DNA of 64,000 nucleotides from CAVSLM01 sp963728895 (GTDB lineage: Bacteria; Pseudomonadota; Gammaproteobacteria; JBBQDK01). Below, one piece after another: positions 35,256-43,990 of the stretch; the first letter of the stretch is position 1; every line of letters starts with the position of its first letter. Position numbers and translations under genes: made by a program. The notes under the pieces were generated by a model. The model had not been told where the DNA came from, did no database searches, and saw only the letters and a list, made by a program, of their open reading frames with translations. Location: assembly GCA_963728895.1 (NCBI GenBank), contig CAVSLM010000004.1, positions 175,899-239,898 on the forward strand, read 5' to 3'.

Positions 35256-35627
35256 TCAGTTCTTGGGATCCTTGCGCTGATAGCCGGCCTCCTGCAGCCG
35301 CTCCAGGTAGTCTTTCCAGTATGCGTCCTGGTGCCTGCCCAGATCGTAGAGCGTGTCCCAGGAGTAGATGCCGGTGTTATGGCCGTCGTCGAAATGTAGG
35401 CACACGGCATAGCTGCCCACCGGCTCGATCTTCTCGATATTGACGTTTTCCTTGCCCTTCTGCAGCACTTCCTGCCCCGGACCGTGACCGCGCACCTCGG
35501 CCGAGGGCGAGAAGCATCGCAGGTACTCGCAGGGCAGCTGAAACCGCGACCCGTCGTCGAATGCGACTTCCAGGACGTGCGATTTCTGGTGCAGGTTGAT
35601 CTCGGTGGGCAGATGCTTTTCGGCCAT
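35256..35627 (-). CDS. DUF971 domain protein
   Basis: 123 residues of the DUF971 (GBBH-like N-terminal) family: EVAFDDGSRFQLPCEYLRCFSPSAEV and CLHFDDGHNTGIYSWDTLYDL. The domain is often found near iron-sulfur or ubiquinone genes, and commonly after hslU, as here. Function is not established. ATG 35627 (MAEKHLPTEINLH) has GAGGAG upstream. Confidence 0.9.
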   Translation of the reverse strand: MAEKHLPTEINLHQKSHVLEVAFDDGSRFQLPCEYLRCFSPSAEVRGHGPGQEVLQKGKENVNIEKIEPVGSYAVCLHFDDGHNTGIYSWDTLYDLGRHQDAYWKDYLERLQEAGYQRKDPKN

Positions 35628-35677
35628 GCGGGCTCCTCTCGTGTCGGCAGCCGGCGTTCGGCGCCGGTGATCCGGGA

Positions 35678-37015
35678 TCACAGGATGTAACGGCTCAGGT
35701 CGATGTCGCGGGCGAGCTCCGCCACATGCGCGTCGACGTAGGCGGCGTCCACGGTGAGCGCCTCGCCCGAGCGGTCGGCCGCTTCGAACGAAAGCTCCTC
35801 GAGCAGGCGCTCCATTACCGTGTGCAGGCGCCGGGCGCCGATGTTCTCGGTGCGCTCGTTGACCTCCCAGGCGACCTCCGCAATGCGCGCCACGGCGTCC
35901 GGCGCAAAGCTCACCGTCACGCCCTCGGTCGCGAGCAGCGCGGCATATTGCTCGGTCAACGAACAGTCCGGCTCGGTCAGGATGCGCACGAAGTCCTCCA
36001 CCGCGAGCGCGTTCAGCTCGACCCGGATCGGGAGCCTGCCCTGCAGCTCCGGGATCAGGTCCGAGGGCTTGGCGACGTGGAACGCGCCGGAGGCGATGAA
36101 CAGGATGTGATCGGTCTTTACCATGCCGTACTTGGTGGTGACGTTGCTGCCCTCCACCAGCGGCAGCAGATCGCGCTGCACGCCCTCACGCGAGACATCG
36201 GGGCCTCCGTGCTCCGAGCGCTTCGCCACCTTGTCGATCTCGTCCAGGAACACGATGCCGTTCTGCTCGACGTTGCGCAGCGCCCGCAGCTTGAGGTCTT
36301 CCTCGTTGATCATCTTCGCCGCTTCCTCGTCGGCGAGCACCTTCAGCGCATCCTTGATGCGCAGCTTGCGGCTGCGGGTTCGACCGCCGGAGATGTTCTG
36401 GAAGATATTCTGCAGTTGACTGGTCATTTCCTCCATACCGGGGGGCGCCATGATTTCCACGCCCATGGGCGTCGCCGAGACCTCGACCTCGACCTCGCGA
36501 TCGGCGAGCTCCCCTTCGCGCAGCTTCTTGCGCAGCTTCTGGCGCGTCGCCGAGGTGTCCTCGGCAGGCGCCTCCTGGGAGGAGAAGCCGATGCCGCGCG
36601 GCTTCGGCAGCAGCACGTCCAGAATGCGCTCCTCGGCGGCGTCCTCGGCACGGTAGCGCACCTTGTCCATCTCCTCCTCGCGAGTCATCTTGATGGAGGC
36701 GTCGACCAGATCGCGGATGATGGAATCGACGTCGCGTCCGACGTATCCCACCTCGGTGAACTTGGTTGCCTCCACTTTGATGAAGGGCGCGTGGGCGAGT
36801 TTCGCCAGACGACGCGCGATCTCGGTCTTGCCGACACCTGTTGGGCCGATCATCAGGATGTTCTTCGGCGTGATTTCATTGCGCAGGCTCTCGCTCACCT
36901 GCATGCGCCGCCAGCGGTTGCGCAGCGCGATGGCCACGGCGCGCTTGGCCGCGACCTGCCCGACGATGTGCTTGTCGAGCTCCTGCACGATTTCCCTGGG
37001 CGTCATTTCCGACAT
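35678..37015 (-). CDS. hslU: HslU, ATPase subunit of the HslUV protease
   Basis: AAA+ unfoldase that feeds substrates to HslV. 445 residues. Motifs: TPREIVQELDKHIVGQ, Walker A GPTGVGKTEIARRLA, pore loop GYVGRDVDS, Walker B IVFLDEIDKV and the C-terminal ISRYIL-type tail (DIDLSRYIL) that docks into HslV. ATG 37015 (MSEMTPRE) is the family start. The gap of 52 bases to hslV fits an operon. Confidence 0.98.
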   Translation of the reverse strand: MSEMTPREIVQELDKHIVGQVAAKRAVAIALRNRWRRMQVSESLRNEITPKNILMIGPTGVGKTEIARRLAKLAHAPFIKVEATKFTEVGYVGRDVDSIIRDLVDASIKMTREEEMDKVRYRAEDAAEERILDVLLPKPRGIGFSSQEAPAEDTSATRQKLRKKLREGELADREVEVEVSATPMGVEIMAPPGMEEMTSQLQNIFQNISGGRTRSRKLRIKDALKVLADEEAAKMINEEDLKLRALRNVEQNGIVFLDEIDKVAKRSEHGGPDVSREGVQRDLLPLVEGSNVTTKYGMVKTDHILFIASGAFHVAKPSDLIPELQGRLPIRVELNALAVEDFVRILTEPDCSLTEQYAALLATEGVTVSFAPDAVARIAEVAWEVNERTENIGARRLHTVMERLLEELSFEAADRSGEALTVDAAYVDAHVAELARDIDLSRYIL

Positions 37016-37067
37016 GGTGGTCAGCCCCCGATGGCGCTGCGCGCGCGCTGCGCGGCTGCGCACGGCC

Positions 37068-37607
37068 TCAGCCCGCGAGCTCTTCGATGGTAAGGTTGTG
37101 GTTGGTGTAAATACAGACGTCGGCCGCGATCATGAGTGCGCGCTCCACGATGTCGCGGGCCGCAAGCTCGGTGTTCTCCAGCAGTGCGCGCGCGGCGGCG
37201 CGCGCGTAGGGACCTCCCGAGCCGATGGCCATCAGCGACTGCTCGGGCTCGATGACGTCGCCGTTGCCGGAGATGATCAGGGAGGTGCTGCGATCGGCGA
37301 CCGCGAGCAGCGCCTCCAGGCGCCGCAGCAGGCGATCGGTGCGCCAGTCCTTGGCCAGCTCGACGGCGGCGCGCGCCAGGCTGCCGCGGTGCTGTTCCAA
37401 CTTGGCCTCGAAACGTTCGAAGAGCGTGAAGGCATCCGCCGTGCCCCCGGCGAATCCCGCAATGATCTGGTCGTGGTACAGGCGGCGCACCTTGCGCGCG
37501 TTGCCCTTCATCACGGTGTCGCCCAACGTAACCTGACCATCGCCACCGATCGCCACCACATTACCGCGCCGCACCGACAGGACCGTCGTTCCGCGAAGTT
37601 GCTCCAC
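37068..37607 (-). CDS. hslV: HslV, peptidase subunit of the HslUV protease
   Basis: Proteasome-like threonine protease. 179 residues. The mature N-terminus would be the first Thr of TTVLSVRRGNVVAIGGDGQV, so a six-residue propeptide (MEQLRG) must be removed, or a different start is used. GTG 37607 is chosen because AGAGGTGG lies upstream. NARKVRRLYHDQIIAGFAGG is conserved. Diverges from uvrD. Confidence 0.97.
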   Translation of the reverse strand: MEQLRGTTVLSVRRGNVVAIGGDGQVTLGDTVMKGNARKVRRLYHDQIIAGFAGGTADAFTLFERFEAKLEQHRGSLARAAVELAKDWRTDRLLRRLEALLAVADRSTSLIISGNGDVIEPEQSLMAIGSGGPYARAAARALLENTELAARDIVERALMIAADVCIYTNHNLTIEELAG

Positions 37608-37722
37608 TGCACCACCTCTGTCCCGGGGCGCTCGATTGTACATCAACCGCGCTCCTCATGACTGTAGCATCCCGTGTGTCACCTAGGCCTGGGCGGCGGT
37701 TGCCTCTGGTAGAATCACCGCC

Positions 37723-39882
37723 ATGGACGTCTCGCATATCCTGGACCCGCTGAACGATGCGCAACGCGAGGCGGTGACGGCGACGCCCGGGCCGCTGCTG
37801 GTGCTGGCGGGCGCCGGCAGCGGCAAGACCCGCGTGCTCACCCACCGCATCGCCTGGCTGGTGCAGGTCGAGGGTGCCTCGCCGTATGGAATTCTTGCCG
37901 TCACCTTCACCAACAAGGCTGCAGCCGAGATGCGCTCGCGCATCGAGGCGCTGCTCGGCCGGCCTGCGGCCGGGATGTGGGTCGGCACGTTCCACGGTCT
38001 CGCGCATCGTCTGCTGCGCCTGCACTGGCAGGAGGCGGGGCTGGCACAGGGCTTTCAGATTCTCGACGCCGACGACCAGTACCGGATCATCCGCCGCGTG
38101 CTGCGTGCCCTGTCGCTCGACGAGTCGCGCTGGCCGCCAAGGCAGGCGCAGTGGTTCATCAACGCGCGCAAGGACGAGGGCCAGCGCCCGGAGGGTCTGG
38201 TAGCGGGCGGCGATCCCTACGCCCGGCAGATGGCGCTCATCTACAAGACCTACGAGGAGACCTGCCAGCGCAGCGGCCTCGTCGACTTCGCCGAGCTGCT
38301 GCTGCGGGCCCACGAGCTGTGGCTGAAGCGCCCTGAAGTGCTGCAGCACTACCGCGAGCGCTTCACCCACCTGCTGGTCGACGAGTTCCAGGACACCAAC
38401 GCCCTGCAGTACGCCTGGCTGCGGCTGCTGGCCGGTGCTGCGGGCAATCTGTTCGTGGTCGGCGACGACGACCAGTCCATCTATGGCTGGCGCGGGGCGA
38501 GGATCGAGAACATCCACCGCTTCAGCGAAGACTTTCCGGGCACACGGCTGGTGCGGCTGGAACAAAACTACCGTTCGACCGGCACCATCCTGCAGGCGGC
38601 GAACGCGCTGATCGCCCGCAACAATGGACGGCTCGGCAAGAATCTCTGGACCAGCGGCGAGACCGGCGAGCCCATTCAGCTCTACGCCGCGTTCAACGAC
38701 CTCGACGAGGCGCGCTTCGTCATCGAGCGCATCCGACTGCTGATCGAGCAAGGTCATCCGCGCAGCGGCATCGGTATTCTGTATCGCTCCAATGCCCAGT
38801 CCCGCGTGCTGGAAGAGGTACTGATCCAGGCCGGCATTCCCTACCGCGTGTACGGGGGCCTGCGATTCTTCGAGCGCCAGGAGATCAAGGACGCCCTCGC
38901 CTATCTGCGACTCATGGGCAACCGTGAGGACGACGCCTCCTTCGAGCGCGTGGTGAACACCCCGCCCCGCGGCATCGGGGAGCGCAGTCTGGAGCCGGTG
39001 CGCAGCTACGCCCGCGCGCAGGACGTATCGCTGTGGGCGGCAGCCCAGGCACTGGGCGCGGGACCCGGCCGGGGCGCCCGGGGCTCCGCGGCGCTGGCGG
39101 GTTTCCTGGCGCTGATCGAGCGCCTGGCGGCGGACGGGGCGGGTCTCGAACTCGGACAGCAGGTCGAGCACGTGCTCGCCGTCACCGGCCTGCTGGAACA
39201 CTATCGCAAGGAGAAGGGCGAGCGCGGCCAGGCGCGGGTGGAGAATCTCGAGGAACTGGTCAACGCCGCCCGCCAGTTCGAGCACGATGCGCAGGAGCCG
39301 GGACTGGGTGCCATGGCGGCGTTTCTTTCGCATGCTGCGCTGGAGGCCGGCGAGGGCCAGGCCGATCCGTGGCAGGACTGCGTGCAGCTCATGACCCTGC
39401 ACTCGGCCAAGGGCCTGGAGTTCCCGGTGGTGTTTCTTTGCGGCATGGAGGAGGGCCTGTTCCCGCATCAGCTCTCCGTAACCGAGCCCGACAAGCTCGA
39501 AGAGGAACGCCGCCTGTGCTACGTGGGCATGACGCGCGCCCGGCGCCAGCTCTATCTCACCTGTGCCGAGCGCCGGCGCCTGCACGGCAGGGAGAGTGCC
39601 CCCCTACCCTCGCGATTCATTGCCGAGCTGCCCGGGGAGCTCATGCGCGAGTTGCGCCCGCGCATGACCATCAGCCGGCCGGTCGCGGTCCCTCCGCGCC
39701 CGATGATCGAAGAGCCGGTCGCGGGGTTGCGGCTGGGGCAACGCGTGCAGCACGCCAGGTTCGGCGAGGGCGTGGTACTGAACTACGAGGGTGCCGGCGC
39801 CCACGCGCGGGTGCAGGTCAACTTCGAGCGCGAAGGCGCCAAGTGGCTGGTCGTCGCCTACGCCAATCTGCAGGCAATCTGA
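37723..39882 (+). CDS. uvrD: DNA helicase II UvrD
   Basis: SF1A helicase for nucleotide excision and mismatch repair. 719 residues. Motifs in order: Q-motif LNDAQREAV, Walker A LAGAGSGKTRVLTHRI, VDEFQDTNALQY (II), GDDDQSIYGWRGA (III), QNYRSTGTIL (IV), TLHSAKGLEF (V) and VGMTRARRQLYL (VI). The C-terminal tail has a Tudor-like segment (GLRLGQRVQHARFGEGVVLNY) typical of UvrD/PcrA. Intact, solo transcription unit likely. Confidence 0.97.
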   Translation: MDVSHILDPLNDAQREAVTATPGPLLVLAGAGSGKTRVLTHRIAWLVQVEGASPYGILAVTFTNKAAAEMRSRIEALLGRPAAGMWVGTFHGLAHRLLRLHWQEAGLAQGFQILDADDQYRIIRRVLRALSLDESRWPPRQAQWFINARKDEGQRPEGLVAGGDPYARQMALIYKTYEETCQRSGLVDFAELLLRAHELWLKRPEVLQHYRERFTHLLVDEFQDTNALQYAWLRLLAGAAGNLFVVGDDDQSIYGWRGARIENIHRFSEDFPGTRLVRLEQNYRSTGTILQAANALIARNNGRLGKNLWTSGETGEPIQLYAAFNDLDEARFVIERIRLLIEQGHPRSGIGILYRSNAQSRVLEEVLIQAGIPYRVYGGLRFFERQEIKDALAYLRLMGNREDDASFERVVNTPPRGIGERSLEPVRSYARAQDVSLWAAAQALGAGPGRGARGSAALAGFLALIERLAADGAGLELGQQVEHVLAVTGLLEHYRKEKGERGQARVENLEELVNAARQFEHDAQEPGLGAMAAFLSHAALEAGEGQADPWQDCVQLMTLHSAKGLEFPVVFLCGMEEGLFPHQLSVTEPDKLEEERRLCYVGMTRARRQLYLTCAERRRLHGRESAPLPSRFIAELPGELMRELRPRMTISRPVAVPPRPMIEEPVAGLRLGQRVQHARFGEGVVLNYEGAGAHARVQVNFEREGAKWLVVAYANLQAI

Positions 39883-40015
39883 GGCAAGATCCGCTTAAGC
39901 CCTGTGGGGGGAGACGCGGGCTGGGTGTCACCCGGAAGCTTCCGATTCCTGACGACCGTCAATCAGGTCGGCGGCCGGGGTGGTTCCCATCCGCTTCGGC
40001 GGTTAGAATGCCCTC

Positions 40016-40456
40016 ATGCGAATTCGTATCCACACAAGTCTCATGGTTGCCTGCTGCGCCCTTCTGACGTCCGCGCCCGTCGAGCGCCCGGCCGCTGGCG
40101 TCGATCCGGGCTCTTCGCAGCTGATGTCGGGCGTCGCTCTGGTGCACTCCGAGGTCGCCACACGGGGCGAGGCGATAGGCAAGGCCTCTTATTACGGAGA
40201 GGAGTTCGCCGGACAGCCCACTGCAAGCGGCGAGACCTTCGATCCCGGCCGCCTCACCGCGGCGCATCGCTCGCTTTCCTTCGGCACCCGGGTGCGGGTG
40301 ACCAACCTGCACAACGGCAAGAGCATCGTGGTGCGCATCAACGACCGCGGGCCGCATCGCAAGGGCCGCATCATCGACTTGTCGCGGCGGGCTGCCACCG
40401 AGCTGGGGTTCCGCAAGCTGGGCCTCGCCCAGGTACGGCTCGAAATTCTGCGCTGA
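40016..40456 (+). CDS. RlpA-like septal ring protein (DPBB fold)
   Basis: 146 residues: a signal peptide (MVACCALLTSAPVERPAAG region), then the RlpA double-psi beta-barrel (GKASYYGEEFAGQPTASGETF, VRVTNLHNGKSIVVRINDRGP, RIIDLSRRAATELGF). RlpA enzymes cleave naked glycan strands at septa. No SPOR domain is present, so it is a short version. Its lipobox is not convincing, and whether it is lipidated is unclear. Confidence 0.88.
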   Translation: MRIRIHTSLMVACCALLTSAPVERPAAGVDPGSSQLMSGVALVHSEVATRGEAIGKASYYGEEFAGQPTASGETFDPGRLTAAHRSLSFGTRVRVTNLHNGKSIVVRINDRGPHRKGRIIDLSRRAATELGFRKLGLAQVRLEILR

Positions 40457-41036
40457 GGTTCGGGTGCGCAGCACCGGCGTGCGCAGAACCGCGTTACCCA
40501 CCCCCTTCGACTTCCGCCAGCTTCCGCCCAACGCCGCAGGGAGTAGGCACGCTTCGTGAACGACCTGCAGCGTGTGCGCGCACCCTGCTCGCGGCCCGGC
40601 CCCCGCAAGAGTGCTGCCGGGTGGGAGTGACCAGCACCGCCGGGGCGAGCGCCGTTGCATGAAAGCTGCTGCGCAAGTCCCTGATGCGGACGGGCTGCTG
40701 ATGTGCCGGCGGTGCTGAATCGGCGGGTCCCGTCGCCCTGGCGCCCGCACCCGTTCCTGACGGAGCTGGCACCATCCTGGCGGGGAGAGTGGTTCGAATG
40801 ACTGACGACCAAATCCAGCCTAACACTGTAGCGCTGTATAATTCTCGCTTTATATAGATAATTTATATAAACTCCATGTATCCATGCAAGTTATTGTTGT
40901 TCCGGTCCATATTCCCTGCTTCCGGTCGCCCAGCAGACTTCCTGGCGCGTTCCCACCGCCACTGACGGCTGCGGCTTGCTCACCCGCTTCCACCGTGACG
41001 CGCCGCGCGGTGACGGCGCCTCCCGCTTCTCGTCTG
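40457..41036. other. Long noncoding region containing an AT-rich island
   Basis: About 580 bases between two converging genes with no credible coding frame. 40457-40829 holds nothing recognisable. 40830-40880 is strikingly AT-rich with a TATAAT (40837-40842) on + and an inverted repeat TTTATATA...TATATAAA (40849-40871). Such a promoter-like element with no gene behind it could drive an unannotated small RNA, or be a remnant of transferred DNA. Confidence 0.5.
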
Positions 41037-41267
41037 TCACCGACCCCGTTTCTCCGGCTCGTGGTCCGGATCATCCTCCGATTCCTCGCCCGGCCGGTGA
41101 AGAGGGTCGCCCTTGCGGCGCAGCACGCCGGCGGTGTTCTTGGCCGGATCGCTGAACACGAAACGGCCATACAGCACGCAACCCTTCATGCCCGGATCGC
41201 AGGGCCGGTTGTGCACACGTTGGCAGAGGCCGTTGGCCTCGTGTGGGCAGCCCCATCCACCACTCAT
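41037..41267 (-). CDS. Small cysteine-rich protein
   Basis: 76 residues, four cysteines (7, 15, 23, 30) in CPHEANGLC and PCDPGMKGC, spacing CX7CX7CX6C, then a highly charged tail (PGEESEDDPDHEPEKRGR). The Cys-rich N-terminus resembles small hypothetical proteins of proteobacteria and could bind a metal. No signal peptide. The ordered Cys pattern argues that it is real despite its size. No function assigned. Confidence 0.65.
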   Translation of the reverse strand: MSGGWGCPHEANGLCQRVHNRPCDPGMKGCVLYGRFVFSDPAKNTAGVLRRKGDPLHRPGEESEDDPDHEPEKRGR

Positions 41268-41558
41268 GGTCTTCGCCTTATCCGCTTCCCGCCGGCTGGC
41301 AGCGCTTACGTTGAGCCCTGGCGCGTCCGAGACGCAACTTTCGGGCAGCCGCCGTAGGCGTCTTCTATGCTACAGCGCATGAGCCGCGGCGGGCATCTGC
41401 GTCATTCACGCTCGGAAGCTTGCCCCGCTCGCGGCCCTGCTGTAAACGATGAACGGCATGGTCGCGCCACCACGCATGCGCGATACGGTACCCGATCGCA
41501 ACGCGACGACAAGAACAGAGTGCGGTTCGCAGCCGCCCACGGGAGAGGAGAACACAGA

Positions 41559-42383
41559 ATGGGCAGCTCGAGCGAAAAGCTCCCCACTTCGTCTGACCTG
41601 GACGCGCTCCCCTTCGTCGCACCCTGTCGGACGCTGGAGCCGGGCGCACCCCTGCGCTGGCTGCAACTGGGCTGGGCCGACCTGATCCATGCGCCGCGCC
41701 AGAGCCTCACCTACGGTGCTTTCATGGTTCTGTGCAGCCTCGGCATCAGCTATCTGGCGTTCCGGCTCGGCAGCTATGTGCTTCTGCTCAGCGTACTGTC
41801 GGGCTTCGTGTTCATCGGGCCGGTGCTGGCGATCGGCCTGTACTCGATCAGCCTGCAGCTGCAACGCGGCGAAGTGCCGCGCATCGGTCGCTGCCTGCGA
41901 GAAGGTCATCGCCACCTGGGCGACGAGATGCTCTTCGCACTGATCCTGCTGATCATCTTCCTGGTGTGGGCGCGCGCCGCATCCATGGTGCACATCTTCT
42001 TTCCCGTGGACGCGCATCCCAGCTGGACGGAGCTCGCCATCTTTCTCGCGGTGGGCTCGGCCGTGGGCTCCATCTTTGCCGCCATCACCTTCAGCGCCAG
42101 CGCCTTTTCCCTGCCGATGATCCTGGACCGCAAGGTCGACATGGTCACGGCCGTGGTCACGAGTGTGAATGCCGTGTTGCGCAACAAGGGCCCGATGCTG
42201 GTGTGGGCCACGATCATCGCAGGTGCCGTGGCCCTGGGCTTCGCCACTGGCCTGCTGGGCCTCGCCGTGCTCCTTCCGCTGATCGGTCATGCCACCTGGC
42301 ACGCCTACCAGGAAACCATTGACGCGAGCGCCTGGCCGGCACACTGCGCTCCCGGAGCCGAAGAGGAATCTTCCGGCACCTGA
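41559..42383 (+). CDS. DUF2189 family integral membrane protein
   Basis: 274 residues, about six membrane helices (AFMVLCSLGISYLAFRLGSY, LILLIIFLVWARAASMV, AIFLAVGSAVGSIFAAITF). It begins PLRWLQLGWADLIHAPRQSLTYG, characteristic of DUF2189. Function unknown; the family is often near cytochrome oxidase or respiratory genes, which is not the case here. GGAGAGGAGAA precedes ATG 41559. A Crp-like gene follows after 29 bases. Confidence 0.88.
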   Translation: MGSSSEKLPTSSDLDALPFVAPCRTLEPGAPLRWLQLGWADLIHAPRQSLTYGAFMVLCSLGISYLAFRLGSYVLLLSVLSGFVFIGPVLAIGLYSISLQLQRGEVPRIGRCLREGHRHLGDEMLFALILLIIFLVWARAASMVHIFFPVDAHPSWTELAIFLAVGSAVGSIFAAITFSASAFSLPMILDRKVDMVTAVVTSVNAVLRNKGPMLVWATIIAGAVALGFATGLLGLAVLLPLIGHATWHAYQETIDASAWPAHCAPGAEEESSGT

Positions 42384-42412
42384 CAGGTGGAGTCCGGTTT
42401 GGGGAGACCCGC

Positions 42413-43099
42413 ATGGAAAGACAGATTCCCAGTGGCCACATTTTCCGCACTCCGTTGTTTGCGGACCTGACCCAGGAGCAGTTCGACGGCTTGGTGGCAT
42501 TGGCCGACACGCGCCGATTCGGTACCGGTACCGTGCTGTTTCGCCAGGGCGATCCCGGCGCCGAGATGTACGTGGTCGTGGAAGGCGCGGTGCAGGTGAG
42601 TCTGGAACTCGCCGACGGCAAGGCGGTGGCGGTCGGTCGGCTGGGCGTCGGAGACGGTTTCGGGGAGATCTCGCTGTTCGATCACCAGGAGCGGACTGCG
42701 ACCGTCACTGCGCTCGAGCCGACGCGCACCCTGGTGCTGGGGCACGCTTCCCTGGTGGACTATCTGGAACGCCAGCCCAAAGTGGCCGTGGCCTTGCTCT
42801 CGGCGCTGGCCCGGCGCCTGCGCGCTTCGGACGATCTCATCAAGCATACGCTGTCGCTCGACATTCCCGCTCGGCTGGCAGAGAAACTGCTTGCCCTTGC
42901 GCGTGTGCATGGCCGGCACACGCGCGACGGCGTGCGCATCGACGTCGAGTACACCGATTCCGAGCTTGGCGAATTCACGGGTCTCGCGCCGGAGATCGTC
43001 ACCGCCCAGCTGCAGCAGTGGTCGCGCCAGAAGCTGGTGACGCGCAAGGGCGACTATCTGCTGTTGCACGGCACGGACGAGCTGGCGCGGTTGCTGTAG
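42413..43099 (+). CDS. Crp/Fnr-family transcriptional regulator
   Basis: 228 residues. The N-terminal cyclic-nucleotide-binding fold is clear (FADLTQEQFDGLVALADTRRF, LFRQGDPGAEMYVVVEGAV, GEISLFDHQERTATVTA). The C-terminal winged helix (DSELGEFTGLAPEIVTAQLQQW) binds DNA. There are no Fnr-type cysteines, so it is not an oxygen sensor of that kind. The GEISL/RTAT motifs suggest possible cAMP binding, not proven. Confidence 0.88.
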   Translation: MERQIPSGHIFRTPLFADLTQEQFDGLVALADTRRFGTGTVLFRQGDPGAEMYVVVEGAVQVSLELADGKAVAVGRLGVGDGFGEISLFDHQERTATVTALEPTRTLVLGHASLVDYLERQPKVAVALLSALARRLRASDDLIKHTLSLDIPARLAEKLLALARVHGRHTRDGVRIDVEYTDSELGEFTGLAPEIVTAQLQQWSRQKLVTRKGDYLLLHGTDELARLL

Positions 43100-43279
43100 C
43101 CGGGCCCTGTCACTTCCCGGCGCCGCCTCCCTTTGAGGTATCTGCGTGCGTGCCGATAGTGGCTTCCCGCCGGATTGGGTGCAACGCAGGCCGCGGGTCC
43201 GGTTGGACGCCCCGCAACACGGCTGAGGTGCCCGACCCCGGATCGACAGCGCCCATGGCATGACCCCCAGGATCGACTC

Positions 43280-43450
43280 ATGACGTATTTCATTGTGGCT
43301 TCCTCGGTGCTGTTCGCGCTGCTGCTCGATGGTGTTGCACGTCGGCGCGGCGGCAACGCGCCCTTCTGGTCCGCCATGGGCTTCTTCTTCGGTCCTCTGG
43401 CGCTCGCCCTGGTCTGGATCGCCACACGTCCCGATACTCGGCGGCGCTGA
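43280..43450 (+). CDS. Small two-helix membrane protein
   Basis: 56 residues: MTYFIVASSVLFALLLDGVA, a short arginine loop (RRRGG), then FWSAMGFFFGPLALALVWIA. The profile is that of a small inner-membrane protein. No family recognised. The supporting facts are the clean hydrophobicity pattern and its position after the Crp-like gene. The coding status is moderately certain. Confidence 0.5.
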   Translation: MTYFIVASSVLFALLLDGVARRRGGNAPFWSAMGFFFGPLALALVWIATRPDTRRR

Positions 43451-43886
43451 GCCGGTTGCCGCCGCCCCGGCGTTGCGGCGCCAGCGCCAGTGCCTCTTCG
43501 GGGCGCAGCGGCGCGAGATCCAGGGTGGCGAGCGCGCCCCGTGCATGGCCCCGCGCCACGTCGGATCGAGCGGCTCGCGGCGGCCGCTGTGAAGGGTGGA
43601 CGTCGAAGCGCGTGGTCATGACCAGCAGGATCGGACAGCTCACGGCGGCGGAGGCCAGCTCGATGAGGTGCGCCAGCATGGCGGCCGAGGAGGGAATGTT
43701 CTGCACCGCCGGGAGCGCGAAGTGTAGAGGCGCAGGGTTGTGTGGCATTCGAAGGGAGCTGACCAGCAGGATCGGACAGCTCACGGCGGCGGAGGGTAGC
43801 TCGATGAGGGAGCATGGCGATCGGACCAGTCAATGTCCTCCACCGCCAGCCGCGCGACGGTGGTACGCATGCCGTCCGCGCGCCGG
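43450..43886 (-). pseudogene. Decayed fragment of a large AAA-ATPase regulator
   Basis: Reading the minus strand, RLAVEDIDWSD resembles the Walker B of AAA ATPases found in cyclase/kinase-TPR regulators (LLLEDLHWAD type). A later stretch LAHLIELASAAVSCPILLVMTTRFD continues that family (LLV-TTR, sensor region), then LAPLRPEEALALA. No start or full domain remains and the frame is broken. A 59-64 bp segment is present twice (43620-43683 and 43761-43819), duplicating the LIELxSAAVSCPILLV codons. Function is surely lost. Confidence 0.5.
43620..43819. repeat. Imperfect direct repeat inside the ATPase remnant
   Basis: Two copies of about 60 bases, 43620-43683 and 43761-43819, start GACCAGCAGGATCGGACAGC and end ATGGCG. 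The second lacks five bases and has a few substitutions. The interval from start to start is 141 bases. Only two units, so not a CRISPR array; more likely a duplication during decay. Confidence 0.8.
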
Positions 43887-43990
43887 GCATTGTCCATGGC
43901 ATCGATCCGCGCCACGTCTTGCCTGCAGGCGGGCCCTCCTCGGGCGAGTACAGTCTGGGACCCGGTGCCGGGGTGATGATGCGCTGCGGC

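Noticed and set aside
43620..43819. Possible CRISPR array
   Set aside because: Only two repeat units of about 60 bases, diverged, and the repeat lies inside a decayed coding sequence.
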